From Reticulitermes speratus (lineage: Eukaryota; Arthropoda; Insecta; Blattodea; Rhinotermitidae), in contig JAJKFL010000008.1 in assembly GCA_021186555.1 (NCBI GenBank), forward strand, positions 18,345,936 through 18,409,935: a DNA stretch of 64,000 nt, read 5' to 3'. Within the stretch, counting starts at the first letter, position 1. Each line of letters starts with the position of its first letter. The position numbers were made by a program, and so were the translations under genes. The notes beneath the pieces were generated by a model that did not search any database, was not told where the DNA came from, and saw only the letters and a list, made by a program, of their open reading frames with translations. Below are positions 35,543 through 47,739 of this stretch, in pieces.

Positions 35543-35938
35543 GTGACATCTGCACAATTCAAAAAGTACAGTTATATTGGGTAATGTCATGTTTCATTGG
35601 CAGAATATAGGCAATTTCATAAATTCCAGGACAACAGTATATATCTTCCTTAGTTTCAACACAGATACAACCATATGATAATTATAGTAGCTCTGAAATG
35701 GTGTTTGGAGAATTGAAATTGATATAGTGGTATGTGTGAGAGTTTTTGAAAAACTGCGATTTAATCCCACAAAGTATTTGTTTTAATTCTTTTACAGCAG
35801 GAATATTTTTTTTGCAATTAAAATACCACTTGAATATCTGAAATTGCAGTGGTTTAAAGTTTCAAAAAATTCTCTAAATATCAACGTTGCGTTTTCTGTT
35901 GGCTTATAAATGATTGTATTTAAAAAATTATATACATG

Positions 35939-36116
35939 TACAGTAAAACCCCTATTTAATGACTTGCTGGGGGATTAGAATATATTTCACTAAATCGAGG
36001 TTTTCATTAAATGGAGGTACATTGTTTATATGGAGCTATTGTCAGGACATGAAAAAATCATCACTAAATCCGGGATTTCACTAAATGTGGGAACATTAAA
36101 TCGGGGGTTTACTGTA
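35939..36116. mobile_element. Tigger-like MITE
   Basis: TACAGTAAAACCCCTATTTA at the left; AAATCGGGGGTTTACTGTA at the right. About 178 bp with TA flanks. The interior is a row of CACTAAATC-like words. Confidence 0.8.
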
Positions 36117-36421
36117 GTTTGTAGTTGTACTACACTTGTTCCACTGATTCTGTTTCCATGACATGTGCAGCAAAAGAATTCATAGGAAGTCAGAAATGTA
36201 ATTTAAATTAAAATGAGTAGTTTCATAACCTCAGTTTGGAAGCTTATAACAAGAATATTTGAAAACGTTTTGAAAGTACTTTGCCAGCTTCCTTATTTTA
36301 CATTTCATTTAACTTATCCATCTGATAACAATATATAAACTCAATGTTATGTTTCTAATCATACCAGCAGTTGGTGCTTCATATTCATAGCATACAGTAA
36401 TAACATTATGTACATACATAC

Positions 36422-36551
36422 CCAATGATCCAAGACACTGTGCTCCATCATACTTGAAATTGGTATTGCACTGGCATTTATTATCCCGGCATTCTGTTTC
36501 ATTTGAATAGTTGCACTGGACAGACTCTACATTCGTCATTGTGCTTGAGGC
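36422..36551 (-). pseudogene. EB/EGF-like module exon C3, two-base deletion
   Basis: Most 5' EB exon seen. Acceptor TTGCATAG precedes GCCTCAAGCAC; donor after TCATTGG is GTATGT. Compared with C2, two bases are missing just after the first cysteine (HNDEC, then ESVQCNYSNETECRDNKC in another frame), giving 130 nt instead of 132. The rest is well kept, ending NFKYDGAQCLGSLG. No upstream exon of this gene is recognisable before the FReD gene, so its 5' exons may be too divergent, or absent. Confidence 0.73.
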
Positions 36552-36839
36552 CTATGCAAGTAACACATGTTAATCATTTATGAAGTCATTAGGCACACCA
36601 CACCATTAAGAGACTGCGTTAGACACTGGTTATCTGTTGTCAGTAACATGTTTGTTTACAGTATTTGTCCACTTTGGGCAATAAGGCTAGCAAGACTTAT
36701 TTTAAACTATCACATACAACACTTTTAAAACTTGGTTGTGTACCTACAATAGTAATGTGGTGACAGCACCTAGATGTTTGGCACCACTAACACCAGAGGC
36801 TACCACCTGAACTGTAAAGATTGCTATGTTCTGAAATGT

Positions 36840-37015
36840 GACCGTGTGATGACTGGTAGAATCTTACTAAAAATTTAGAGGCACATGCTGCCTGATTATG
36901 GTGACAGCAAGTTACTCTGAAACGTCTGTACACTTCTATGGACTGCATGGTATCACATGCAGAAACATAGGAATCTTCATAGTCACCACCAAGAGGACCT
37001 CAAATCTTACAATCA
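36840..37015 (+). mobile_element. Fold-back repeat with degenerate hammerhead-like core
   Basis: CCUGAUUAUGG, GUGAC/GUUAC-type stem, then GAAACGUCUGUAC (36,889-36,929), followed by a CTTCATAGTCACCACCAAG segment like the end of the 11.2-kb repeat. Confidence 0.55.
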
Positions 37016-38050
37016 AACTACTTCTATCCACCTCTTATAAGACCAGTCTTTTCAGTCTAACAAGTGAAGATGCTCAATAAGGAAAACCTACTCATATTGT
37101 TGCAGAGTAATTTATTTATAATTAATGTATAATTTTAATGTATTATCCCTCTAAGTCCATACTTCTCCAATTTTGCAAGCAGTAGTTTATGATTTATTAT
37201 GATTTATTGTACACAAGTAATGTTAATCCTCCTTCAAATTATGGCATAAAACAATTTGTATGTTTGACAGCGTGCAAAACGACTTTTCGGTGCTTTGCGA
37301 AACGACCAAAAAAATTGTGGTCAGTTAGTACACAAAGACCATGGTTCACACAACGGCCAACGCATTCTGATTTTATGAAGCCAGGTACTTTCGTGTGCGT
37401 ATGTTGGTAGTAATCTGGTGTTGGTATAACGGATGAGTATCTAGTTTGGTAACCTGTTCTCTCTGACCCATGCTTCTTCTAATTCAAATGCCAGAGTTCT
37501 CACGCATCTTGAAAGTGGTTTGCAGTTGTTGTGGTTATTATAGTCGTGTGTATTGTGTGTTGTATTTAAAAGACTGGAGTTTGACAGTTTGAGTGACATT
37601 GAGTTTTATAGTGTTCATCTATTGTGTTTTATTCAGTTCTCACGGAGAAGTCCTAGATTTTAGATTGAATGTGTAATGGAAGTTGGAAATTGTGCCTTGG
37701 ATTGGAGACGACAGCATTCAAAGAACAAGGTTAGGATTTCTGACCGCTTTGGATATGGTTTTTCATAATTTGTTCCACGACAGTTGATTTACTCTTCTAT
37801 TTAGGAGATGTGAATGCGATTATGCTTTTTGTGTATTGGTGATTAGAGTAGGATTTGTATGGTTTTTCTGAGTTCTTAAAGTGAATTTTTATTAGTACCA
37901 ATGTTACCCTTAATGCGAGAAAGATTATGTTTTCTCGTCACGAAATGCACAGTTGTAATCAACTGTGTATTTTGAAGGTGTAAATTATGGGTTTATTTTC
38001 CTATATTCTGGATCTTATACTGCATGGTATTTTTTTTTAGTACCACAAAT
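37016..38050. other. Intergenic, no gene recognised
   Basis: T-rich. Nothing supportable apart from possible 5' LINE debris toward 38 kb. Confidence 0.45.
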
Positions 38051-38099
38051 TTTGAATATTGTGTGATCTTGGTAAAGCGTTTGCTTATGTAAATAATGA

Positions 38100-39170
38100 A
38101 TTATTACTAGCAGGACTAAGTTTTATGGAATTCGAGGCATAGCTGGACAGTGGTTTAAACTACACCTTCATGACAGAGAAAGTAGAACTGAAATTAGTAG
38201 ATTCAGATTATAATATATGCTCAGACTGGGGCGTTATAAAACATGGGTCCCCTCAGGGTTTAGTACTTGCTTTTCTGCTTTTTGTTATGTATGTGTTTAC
38301 TGATCTGTCCCAATCATCAGCACATATTGTGATCCTATATTCATTGCAGATGAAAGTAGTAATATTATTTCACATCCAGAAATGGATCACTTTCAAAATC
38401 GCATGACTGGTGCCATCACTAGCTTGAAAAACATGGTTTAAAACCAATAAACTTAACACCACATTTTCACAAAACCAATTTCATTTAATTTTGTGCTAGC
38501 AACATTAGGGGTAGGTCTAAATGAAGATAAAACAACTGAAGAAGTAAGAAGACAAAAAGGAATGTAGATTTGCATGCCATCAAGGCATACAGGAGGAATA
38601 GAGGTATATTTATACTCATTCTTAACCTTGGCACTACATGGAAGTGATTGGTGAATATTATGCCCATACTGCCTTACTCCTGGGAAAGAACCCTGGTATC
38701 CATTGAACAAAATTTATTGGCCTACAAATTGACAGTAGCTTGAATTGGAAAATGTAGATCGAATATGTTATCCCTAAACTAAGTTCAACATGCTTTGCTA
38801 TGGCAGTCACATCATGAAAATGGAAGACCTAAAATTAGTTTATTTTGCGTATATACACACATTATGTCCTGGAATAATTTTCAGGGGAAATTCACCAGAA
38901 AACAAAATGGTAATTCACTCCAAAAGAAAACTATGAGAATAATGGCAGGTGCTAAAAGGAGACTGTCTTGTAGGGAACTATTTAGGAAGTTTACTTTTCT
39001 TTCACTTGCCAGCAAATACTTACTGTCAATATATCTTTATTGTGTAGTGTTGTTATTAAATGTGTCATTCAGATACAACTATTATGTGGATATTGCGTAC
39101 CACAAACTTGCTCCCTGTTTTGGCATAGGATGCTACCCTTAGGCGAATATCATGCTACACGTTACTGTAG
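38100..39170 (+). mobile_element. LINE reverse-transcriptase relic
   Basis: Broken plus-strand frames in family order: FYGIRGIAGQWFKLHLHDRE, then a CSDWGVIKHGSPQG motif (the normally conserved PQG box), IADESSNIISHPEMDHFQNR, NWKM..YVIPKLSSTCFAM and KKTMRIMAGAKRRLSCRELF. The catalytic YADD box is degraded (ADES region). A family-1 SINE has inserted at 38,570-38,705, splitting it. Dead copy. Confidence 0.82.
38570..38705 (-). mobile_element. SINE fragment (family 1) nested in the LINE
   Basis: CATCAAGGCATACAGGAGGA, TTCTTAACCTTGGCACTACA and CCTGGGAAAGAACCCTGGTA match the other family-1 copies. Insertion into the LINE shows that the SINE is younger. Confidence 0.65.
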
Positions 39171-39376
39171 TTGTAAAGCGTAGCCTATTCTTAATTTAGT
39201 AAAAGATGTTGATAAAATGTCAATAATGGAAATAATAACAACAAACAAATTGTAACTTTGACGCATTTTTATGGATTAATTCATTTTGTCACATAATGTC
39301 AGTATGGAGGCCATTTTTCTTGCTGAGGTAGTCCACAATAGACCATTCACTGGAACAGTAGTTTGAAATGAGATAG

Positions 39377-39414
39377 TTGCCTGAGGATGGTATTTTATGG
39401 CAGAACATGTTGCA
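39377..39414 (+). ncRNA. Degenerate hammerhead-like motif
   Basis: UUGC, CUGAGGAU, GGUAUUUUAUGGC, AGAACAUGUU, GCAA: a four-pair stem I is kept, but GAAAC has become AGAAC. Confidence 0.45.
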
Positions 39415-39649
39415 AATGTGCAGTATGTAATAATACTCACATAATAGTTGTATCTGCCTGAAAAATTTACTAATATTTTATGTAATACAACATGACACTA
39501 AATTACATGCTTTTGCTGAAAATCTGTATAAGGTTCTGGGTTGTACAGATAAGATACTAATGAATTATGATAAACTGTTTAGTGTTCTATAAGTAATCAA
39601 AACAATGAATTCTCTAAAAACTTATAATACTACATGTGGTATGTGATTC

Positions 39650-39865
39650 TCGCATTGGTGACTATGAAGATGTGATGTGATGTGTGTACTGTGATGTGAT
39701 GTTGTTTAGTCTGGAGTCAAGTTACCAGTGTTTTGGAGGACCCTGCTGTTTCAGTATTCATTGTCAAAAAATTAGTTTATTCCTCTAGCCTCAAGATAGA
39801 GGCAGCAGGGGCCTCCAAACCATTGGTGTTTCCTAGACTACACAATATCACATCCTAGAAAACAC
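39650..39865. repeat. Fold-back repeat
   Basis: GATGTGATGTTGTTTAGTCT and CTAGACTACACAATATCACATCC face each other, with GGAGGACCCTGCTG / CAGCAGGGGCCTCC inside. A further scrap with GAAGATAGAGGCAGCAGG lies at 40,028. Same architecture as the 11-kb elements. Confidence 0.65.
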
Positions 39866-40159
39866 AAGTTTTTACAACGTCTAGTTTCATTAAAATGCTT
39901 AAACCTCTTCATTGAAGTTAGCAAGTCATGACAAATTTAACTCCATGAAGCAGAGTCTCTATAGAGAAGCTAACAGTTACTTTGCTATTCAGATTCTTTG
40001 CATTTTGTAAGCTTAGTCTTTTACGCTGAAGATAGAGGCAGCAGGTCCTCCAGAGTGCTACAACTCAGAAGACATTAATTTCTGTTTTGTTCAGATACTT
40101 TAGTCTGAGTGGTAATACAGCAAGACCTCTGCAAAATTGGAGGTTCTGACAGTACTGAT

Positions 40160-40305
40160 GCTGAAAATTCAAGTCTTCTCATATGTTAACCATGTTGACT
40201 GGTAAATAGTTACCAGTGTTTCAAAGGAATGTAGTGCCTTCAAAATGATGGTAACCATTTGCCAGTTGACATGGTGTAACATCCCAGAAGACTTGAATCA
40301 CTACA
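40160..40305. repeat. Fold-back repeat
   Basis: CAAGTCTTCTCATATGTTAACCATGTTGAC is mirrored by GTTGACATGGTGTAACATCCCAGAAGACTTG. The inner TTACCAGTGTTTCAAAGG region is a decayed GAAAC core on the minus strand. Confidence 0.65.
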
Positions 40306-40339
40306 GTAAGACCTAACTAACTCCATGGTACAATTAACC

Positions 40340-40857
40340 TCTTGGGAAGCTTAGAGTTACTCATATAGTTAAGAGATTACCCACATTGCATGGAAGCTGA
40401 AGGTTTATTGGCCTGCTCACAAAATCCTGCCATAGGTCCCTGTTCTGAGACAAATGAGTTTAGCCCACACATCACATGTTTGTAAGTTCAATTTTTATAC
40501 TATCCTCCCATCTTTGCATAGGTCTTCCAAGTGCTTTTCTTCCTTTAGGGATTCCTACCAAAACTTAGTGTGCATTTTCTTCTGTCTCCTTCAGCTTTGA
40601 GTTACTCATATAGTTAAGAGATTACCCACATTGCATGGAAGCTGAAGGTTTATTGGTCTGCTCACAAAATCCTGCCATAGGTCCCTGTTCTGAGACAAAT
40701 GAGTTTAGCCCACACATCACATGTTTGTAAGTTCAATTTTTATATTATCCTCCCACCTTTGCATAGGTCTTCCAAGTGCTTTCCTTCCTTTAGGGATTCC
40801 TACCAAAACTTAGTGTGCATTTTCTTCTGTCTCCATCAGCTCGTGCTTTATTTGATT

Positions 40858-40905
<48 letters not shown>

Positions 40906-41100
40906 TAATATTTGGCAAGGTGTAGAAATGAAGTTTCTCACTGTGCATTTTTCTCCAGCCTCCTGTTACCATCTTTATCATAGGTTCAAATATTTTTCTC
41001 AATATCGTGTTCTTGAACGCCCTCAATCTATGTTCTGTCCACCATAATGTGAGAGATGAGATACCAAGTTTCATGCCCATACAAAACAACAGGAAAAATT
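40340..41100 (-). mobile_element. LINE 3'-tail relic with a 246-bp tandem duplication
   Basis: The block from 40,354 repeats almost exactly from 40,600, starting GAGTTACTCATATAGTTAAG and ending GTCTCC(T/A)TCAGCT. To its right the minus-strand reading EHRLRAFKNTILRKIFEP, then VTGGWRKMHSEKLHFYTLPN is a typical LINE tail. A (GTA)n tract (40,857-40,901) lies inside it. Confidence 0.8.
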
Positions 41101-44100
41101 ACATTTTTGTGTGTAATCATGTTTTTATATAGTGACTGGAAAGACAAAAGATTTTGAATGGAATGGTTGTAAGCATTCCATAAATTTGATATGGGTTTGA
41201 TTTCTTTATAAAAGCATTTTTTTTTGTTAGTGTTATTCTTCAGTATTCGAATTTTGAATAATTTTCAAGTGATTTATTAGTTGTCTTTATGTCATGATTT
41301 TTCCATACATTCTGTGGATGAGACTTGAACATGCAGGCCTACTAAATACACACATCAGAAGAAAAATGTTTTGAATATTATCTGTGAAATTAAAGACTAC
41401 AAGGAACTTGACACAACATATATATTGAATGAAGAAAAGAAGACTGTCAAAGTGGCATTGAAATACAGGCCGCTGGGGTGAATAAATCTGGGATGCTTGA
41501 AGGAAAGGTGGAGAGACCAACTACAGCTAGAGGACTTAGGGAGAGAATTAAATGTCCTGTGTAGTTGGTGGTGATGATGATGACGATGATTATTATTATT
41601 GTATGATGATATGATGAAGCTTGTCAGTTGTGAGGAATAAGGAAGATTCAAACTGTAATAGAACTCAGGGGTACACAAATCAGGTTGCCTGGGTGGTGGT
41701 GCCTAGTATATGTGGGTCCTCAGCATGGAACCTGCTACATTTAATCTGTCTGGCAGCTAGAATTTTTAGCTGTCTCCTAGAGTTTTGTAAATTTGTGGAC
41801 CCCTGACATCACTTGTGCTGTAATTTGTTGGAAAGATATTAGTAGGTTTCAATAATTAGTAATCAGACCAGGTAAAAAAACATGTCACACTTTATACAAC
41901 TTACACAAAATATGTACAGTTATCTCACAGGATCACATTTCAAGATCCTCACCAAATGTTGGAATTCTCTTTTTTATTACACCCATCTGTGAAACATATT
42001 GTCATGTTTTATAATTGTAATATTCAGTACATCCATCTGTAAAACATATTGTCAAATTTTATAATTTTTATATTGCACTGATCAGGTTGATCCAAAGAGT
42101 ACTTGTTATTTTATTGAAATTAAATGTTCTAATAACATTTTTGGTATTTGATTTCTTACCACATTTTTGTGGTATAGACTGCATTCTTTCTTGCACCAGT
42201 TTCAGCATCTTATGCAAGAATGAGGAGTTGTGTATGTTTATTAGGGTGTATTAACCCTTTGAATCCTGTATTCATTAAATTGTATAAACCAGTTTCTACC
42301 TCACACGGAACAAATTCTTATCTCCACAACAAAGATCAATGAGTTAATGCTGTTCAGGGAAATAATACTTGCTACTTGCAATAATGATACAAAAAATAGA
42401 TAATACACAAGTACACTGTGGGAAAAGTGCAGGCTTTTTAAATGTTACAGCAGGCAGTAAATACTGTTATCATTGGGTTTTAAAAGGTTATATGTACAAT
42501 TTCAGACATATGAAGTGATCTCTGTATTGGTCTACACTTTCAGCATCAAAGTCATAAACAACTCACCATGAAACTTAATATGAATAGTGTGTTGGCAAGA
42601 GGTAAATTATTGCCATTCTTTTAAGATTCCCCCCCCCTTCCCCCACCAGCAGGATCTGTGAGGAAAGCAGCTATGGACACTTAAGGGCACAAAGCCTCTT
42701 GCATTCTGAAATTTTCTTGGTTAATTGGTGTGTGGTGTTTGAGAGATTTCATTCCAAAAGTATGAACTGAAGAGATGCATGGAATGTTGGGCATGACACA
42801 CAGAAATGAAAACCTACTGTATCAGATATTCACAAAACATATTATCTCTTAAATAAAAGTGACTTTGGATTGCAAAATAAGCAATAAATGTGGCAATACA
42901 GAGTACTAAGGGAAGTTATATTTCATTACTTTTAAGGAAACAGACTTCTCTAGGTAGAGTTTATTCCAAAATTATTTTTTAATTCTTTGGTACTACACTT
43001 CTCTTCAAATTAAGCATGTTTATATTTACTTAGCATGTGACAGGAATTCAGTATTTCAGTAGGACTTCATGAAACTTACAAAATCTGAGTTTTCCAAGTT
43101 AAACACATTAAAGTTTCCTTGTGTGGAATAAAACTCCAACCACATGGCTTTTCAGAAATTTGTTTTGAGAAGTTTTATTTTCAGTTTGTTAGTTTGCCAC
43201 TATGGTTGTTGTCTTGGATATATTTTAGAAAGTTTGTTTTGTTTGTGGTTGGCAAGCTGACGTATAAACCAAGAGTGCGCAGTCTTCTGAGAGTGCTTCG
43301 GAAGTACAGTGTGTTCATTTGACAGCTACATGAACATCATTCAGCCACTAGGATGGGCTAACCTGACATTGACATTACCCATGTTAACGTAATCTGCACA
43401 GATTTGGACTTCACAAACCAAGCCTATACTCATTAGATTTTCTCTTCAGAACATTTACCTTGAAGTAAGCATAAGCATAGTGTGGTAGGTGGCTATTATT
43501 GTCTTATATGATGTCAAGTTCAACGTTTTTTTTTTTTTGCAGTTTATGCTGGTGTTTTGGAAACAATGGTATCTGATGCACAAGGAGAATGTTATAGCCT
43601 AGCACAAACTTCACTTAATTGTTCTTCAGTGAGCCCCTGGCATGTTGATCTATTTCTTTTTTGTCTAATGGTAACCCCATTTGTTATAATTCATTTATGA
43701 CTGTATGAATAGTGTTGCAATTTGAAACTGTAACATCCCGAAATTTACGCAGTAAACTTCCTTTTTTCTTAAATTTTGAGTATCTTATACTAAAACTTGT
43801 TCCAAATGCATGTAGCATTTTGACACAAAGAGTAACACGTCTGTGCTGTAACAGAGACTGTAGCTGACATGAATGTAAGTAGGCCATGTCATCAATTCAT
43901 ATTCTTCTCTCTGTGGACCTCATTCTCACCCAAGAATCTTTGAAGAATTGTAATTTTTGTTATTGAAAACGATGCCCTTTTACTTCACTCTTGTTCATGG
44001 TGCTTCCTTGATTCTGATGATGTGTAAATTTACGTGAGAATTAAGGTACATACCTAAGAATGACTTTTAACTTAGTCAATGGTGAAAATTGCCAGCTAGG

Positions 44101-44335
44101 AAAAGTTAAGAGTTGCTCAGTATGAATACTTAATGTGATTTACTTTATGAGAAAAGTTATATATTTTAGCTTACAAGAAATTATTCATACTGCAATTTTA
44201 TCTGTAGTATGCTCTTTTATTTTAGCTTTCCCATATACTTCATTGAGGAGAGTGTGATGCTACAGGGCTATGATATGTTTGGGTAGGCTAACTTTTATCA
44301 TAGTATCATTACAAACAATATGCTGGTTTCAGTTG
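41101..44335. other. Intergenic, no gene recognised
   Basis: Contains a short plus-strand LINE-tail scrap at 41,440-41,540 (ALKYRPLG, then LGCLKERWRDQ) and a poly-C run at 42,630. The rest is unrecognised AT-rich sequence. Confidence 0.5.
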
Positions 44336-44339
44336 AGTA

Positions 44340-44725
44340 ACTGATGAGAGGTAGCCAAACCTAAACCATCCCCTGCTGTTGGATATGTCCTGAGCCAGTT
44401 CCATCCACCTTTTATCAAAGATCCATTTCCTGCCATATTCTTAGTTTTCCAAGAGGCTTCGGTACAAATATCTGTATGTTTCCTTGTCTTCCATACCTTG
44501 GCTGCATATGGATCCCATCATAACCTCATTGATTGTACTATCATAACAGTACTAGGTGACCTGTTTAAATTATAAAGATCATGGTTTTGTAATACCATTA
44601 GTTGCTCATTTACTACATCCTTGTTACATCCAAATATTTTCCTCAGCACCTTCTCTTCAGATACATTAGGCACATGCAATTCATTTTTAGTCCTCCCATA
44701 CCTTGTGGCATGTTGCATATTTTCC
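44340..44725 (-). mobile_element. LINE 3'-tail relic
   Basis: Minus strand YGRTKNELHVPNVSEEKVLR and KIFGCNKDVVNEQLMVLQNH, then DLYNLNRSPSTVMIVQSMRL, open for 70 codons in the same family as 40.8-41.1 kb. Confidence 0.7.
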
Positions 44726-44729
44726 CTCA

Positions 44730-45960
44730 AAGGAAGACACTACATTTCACCATCATATGAAACGTATAATTAGCTTAGTAATAACAGGCATTTTCAGTAT
44801 TTGTTCTACTAGTTTTACTACTACCTCATTTCTAGTGTTCATCTTGTTCTCAGGTACTGTAATTGTGGAACATTTTCAAATGGTATTTTAATTGTACATA
44901 GACATGATTTTGTTGCTAATTTTGGTTTTGTGTGTGATGTTCAAGTTACATCAGCTTCTTTGCTGACCTGTTGGAAAATTTTTGTGTTAATAATATGGTA
45001 GTTCTAAGTTTACTTGATTCATATAATTTACACACTGCCAATGTAACACTATTTGAAAGCTGTCAACCAAAATATTATATCTGTTTAATATACTTAACAA
45101 CATTTGAACCACACTGTTTAAAAATTGGCATCTAAAATGCTCTGTGACAGTAAGCAACTGTTGGCTTTAACAGCCACCTAGCAGTAGAGTATCAGCTGCA
45201 GGGAGCAATATGGCTAGCTGCTGTGGTCAGTGTTAAAATAAAGGTTTATTTTGTTCTAATCAGTGTCACAATGAATGTAGTTGCAGACAGATACTTCTTA
45301 TAGCTCATGTTCTGCAGTTTCTTCATATAGTGGTGATTGCAATATCTGTTTTGGAAGTGTGAACTTACAGGTGGGTGTAAATTATAGGATATAGGGTAAA
45401 TACTGAGTTAAATGAAGACATGTGGAGCAAACAGATGCACACCCAGACAGCATGAAAATGTATACAGAAGAGGTTAGGAACACACTGTAAAAATCTGAAC
45501 TCAATGTGCCAGTGTGGGAATTGCAGTGGTAAAACTCCAGATATTATACGCGTTATTGTAACATGTTATCATAAAAGATGACTGTCTTGTAGAATGTGAT
45601 GCTGTGTAATTATGATTGCTGTGCTTGAAACTTACTGCACAGCGTAACACCCCAGGAGACTGTCATCTTAATGATCTTTGCTGTAAGAACCTCAAAGCAC
45701 GTTTTGTAAAAGCTGTTGTGACTACACAACTACAGTGGGCAATCATTCTGTCCAACTGATGAAGAGTTAGCCGAAAGAAAAGCAAACCCCTGATAAAAAA
45801 AATCCTGCATGCATACTGAGCCTGCACATGAACATGCTTGCCAAGAGTGGGCACCAGTCACATTAATAGAAATACTGCATGTCTTCCAGTAAATAGATCA
45901 AACCATTTAGTTACATTAATAAAACTTCTATTTTATATCATAGTTTTCAATATTTTATCC
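44730..45960. other. Intergenic, no gene recognised
   Basis: A faint fold-back (GATGACTGTCTTGTAG.. / ..CACCCCAGGAGACTGTCATC) lies at 45,576-45,668. Otherwise nothing seen. Confidence 0.45.
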
Positions 45961-45962
45961 AT

Positions 45963-46013
45963 ACAGTGACGTGTTTCGCTGATTGAAGTGTCTCAAATAC
46001 TCTTTGTCACTGT
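45963..46013 (-). ncRNA. Hammerhead-like motif, partly decayed
   Basis: Minus strand CAGUGAC..UUGAGACA, a CUUCAAUCAG hairpin region, CGAAACAC, GUCACUG. The outer 7-bp stem I is perfect and GAAAC is intact. The 5' core (UUGAGACA) departs from CUGANGAU. Confidence 0.5.
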
Positions 46014-46249
46014 GAAATACTGTTATGCTCTTGTGTTGAGGAATGTAGTTCCACCAATTGATAGTGAATAAATTCTTCCTAACTTTTTATTGTGTGGGAT
46101 TTGGATAAAAAGTAAAACTCGAAGGTTTGAATTTTGTGTTGTGATTTTTAATGGAATACTATTCTGACATGCTGCTGTGACACACTTGCTGATTATACTG
46201 CTTATAAACACAGCTAGAGTAGCCACTGTGATTAGCTAATACAAAGGGA

Positions 46250-47345
46250 ACTGAAAAAGTAAGGCAAATTTCCATGTAAAATACTGGTAATTTGTCAGAC
46301 AGCACTTATGCAGACTTCATGTTTGCTAGATACTGCAAACCATGTCTAGGCCCAGTGAAGCTTATATGGTCATAGTATAAACATGTCGGCATGCTGTCAT
46401 TTGATTTCTATGTTCAGAGGGGTTAAAATCTTCCAAAAATCACAGAAGAAGATTGGAAAAACTAATATACAAACGAAGGTGTACCAGTGGGTAGAGATGT
46501 CAAATTGATGAACAGCTATTGTTGATAAAGACTGCTCAGGCTGTCTGACCGCTTCACAAGTGGCAGACAGTGTTGAAGGAGTTAATGGTGTGGTTAAAGA
46601 GGACAACAAATTGTTTATTACCTGTGGATCTGTATATGCCATCATCCACAATGACCCTGACTTTGGGCAAGGTGGGTGCCAAAGCAGCTTACTGATGAAT
46701 GCAAACAGGCATGCATGAAAATGTCTAAACAGGTTTTTCAGTGATATTGTGGAGAAGGGGAGGTTTTACTGCAAAGGATTGTCATACACAATGGAACAAT
46801 GGGACACCTTTGTGAACCTGGAAGTAAATATCAAAGCATGGAGTGGAAACACATCATCATCCTGAACCAAGAAATTTAAAAGTATGTTCCTTCTGCTGCA
46901 TAAATGTTTTTGACACTGTTTTGGGACTTTAATGAGTTCATTCTCAAGCACTACCGGGATCATGGATGGACAGTAGTGCATGTTATTGTTCTGTATTTGA
47001 AGAGTAGTTGAAACAGGCCATTTGCAGTAAATTTAGTGCAGTGCTTACAAAAGGAGTTGTTATGCATCATGACAACAGTCCTCACATGACAGCAAGACTG
47101 TTGAAATGATTAAAAAATTGAAATTCAAGCGTCTTCCTTACACAACATTCAGTCCAGATGTTGAACCGTTTGATTACCAGATTTTTGGACTCCTCAAAAA
47201 TGTGATACTTGGATGCCAATTTGCAAAGAGTGAAGAGATCAAGGATGTGGTGTGAATGTGGCTTTGCATGCAACTAGAATTATTCTGTGCAGATGGTATC
47301 AGGAAGTTCACGGACTAAAACAACAAGTGTGTCAACACTAGGGGA
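46250..47345 (+). mobile_element. mariner-type transposon relic
   Basis: Broken frames in the order of a mariner transposase: KVYQWVEMSN, VPKQLTDECK, LLQRIV, SMEWKH, LTLFWDF.EFILKHYRDHG, MHHDNSPHMTARLLK (second catalytic Asp region), then FSPDVEPFDYQIFGLLKNVI (third Asp region) and FCADGIRKF. This is the DD34D mariner layout. Frameshifts and stops are spread throughout, so it is old. Terminal repeats are not clear. Confidence 0.85.
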
Positions 47346-47454
47346 CTGCATTGAAAAATGAGAGTACATTTGCTCTTGTGTACATTTTGTAGAATAAAGA
47401 AAAAATCAAGTGCCTATACTTTTTAGATTCTTCTCCTGCATACTGAAAGTAAAT

Positions 47455-47730
47455 ATGTCCCCATCCACACCATGAAGGCATATGGGGGGAGTAGAGTATA
47501 GTTCCACACAATCTTAATCTCAGCACTGGATGGAGGTGAGTGGTAAACTTCATACCCTGGCCACTTTTACCCACAGGAGAGAACCCAGTTACCCATTGAA
47601 TAGGAGGCTGGCTGGGCTCCAGACCCGGTCTGGACATTTTGGAGAGGAGAAAAATCTCTTGATCCTGCTGGGATTCAAACCACGGATCATCCAGCCCATA
47701 GCCTAGTCACTATTGGCTACTCTATCCCAA
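47455..47730 (-). mobile_element. tRNA-derived SINE (family 1)
   Basis: Fairly complete copy: CACCATGAAGGCATATGGGG to GGATGGAGGTGAGTGGTAAA, then GGGATTCAAACCACGGATCA and a tRNA-like head on the minus strand. Closest relatives are 50.65 and 56.67 kb. Confidence 0.75.
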
Positions 47731-47739
47731 AAATTATGA

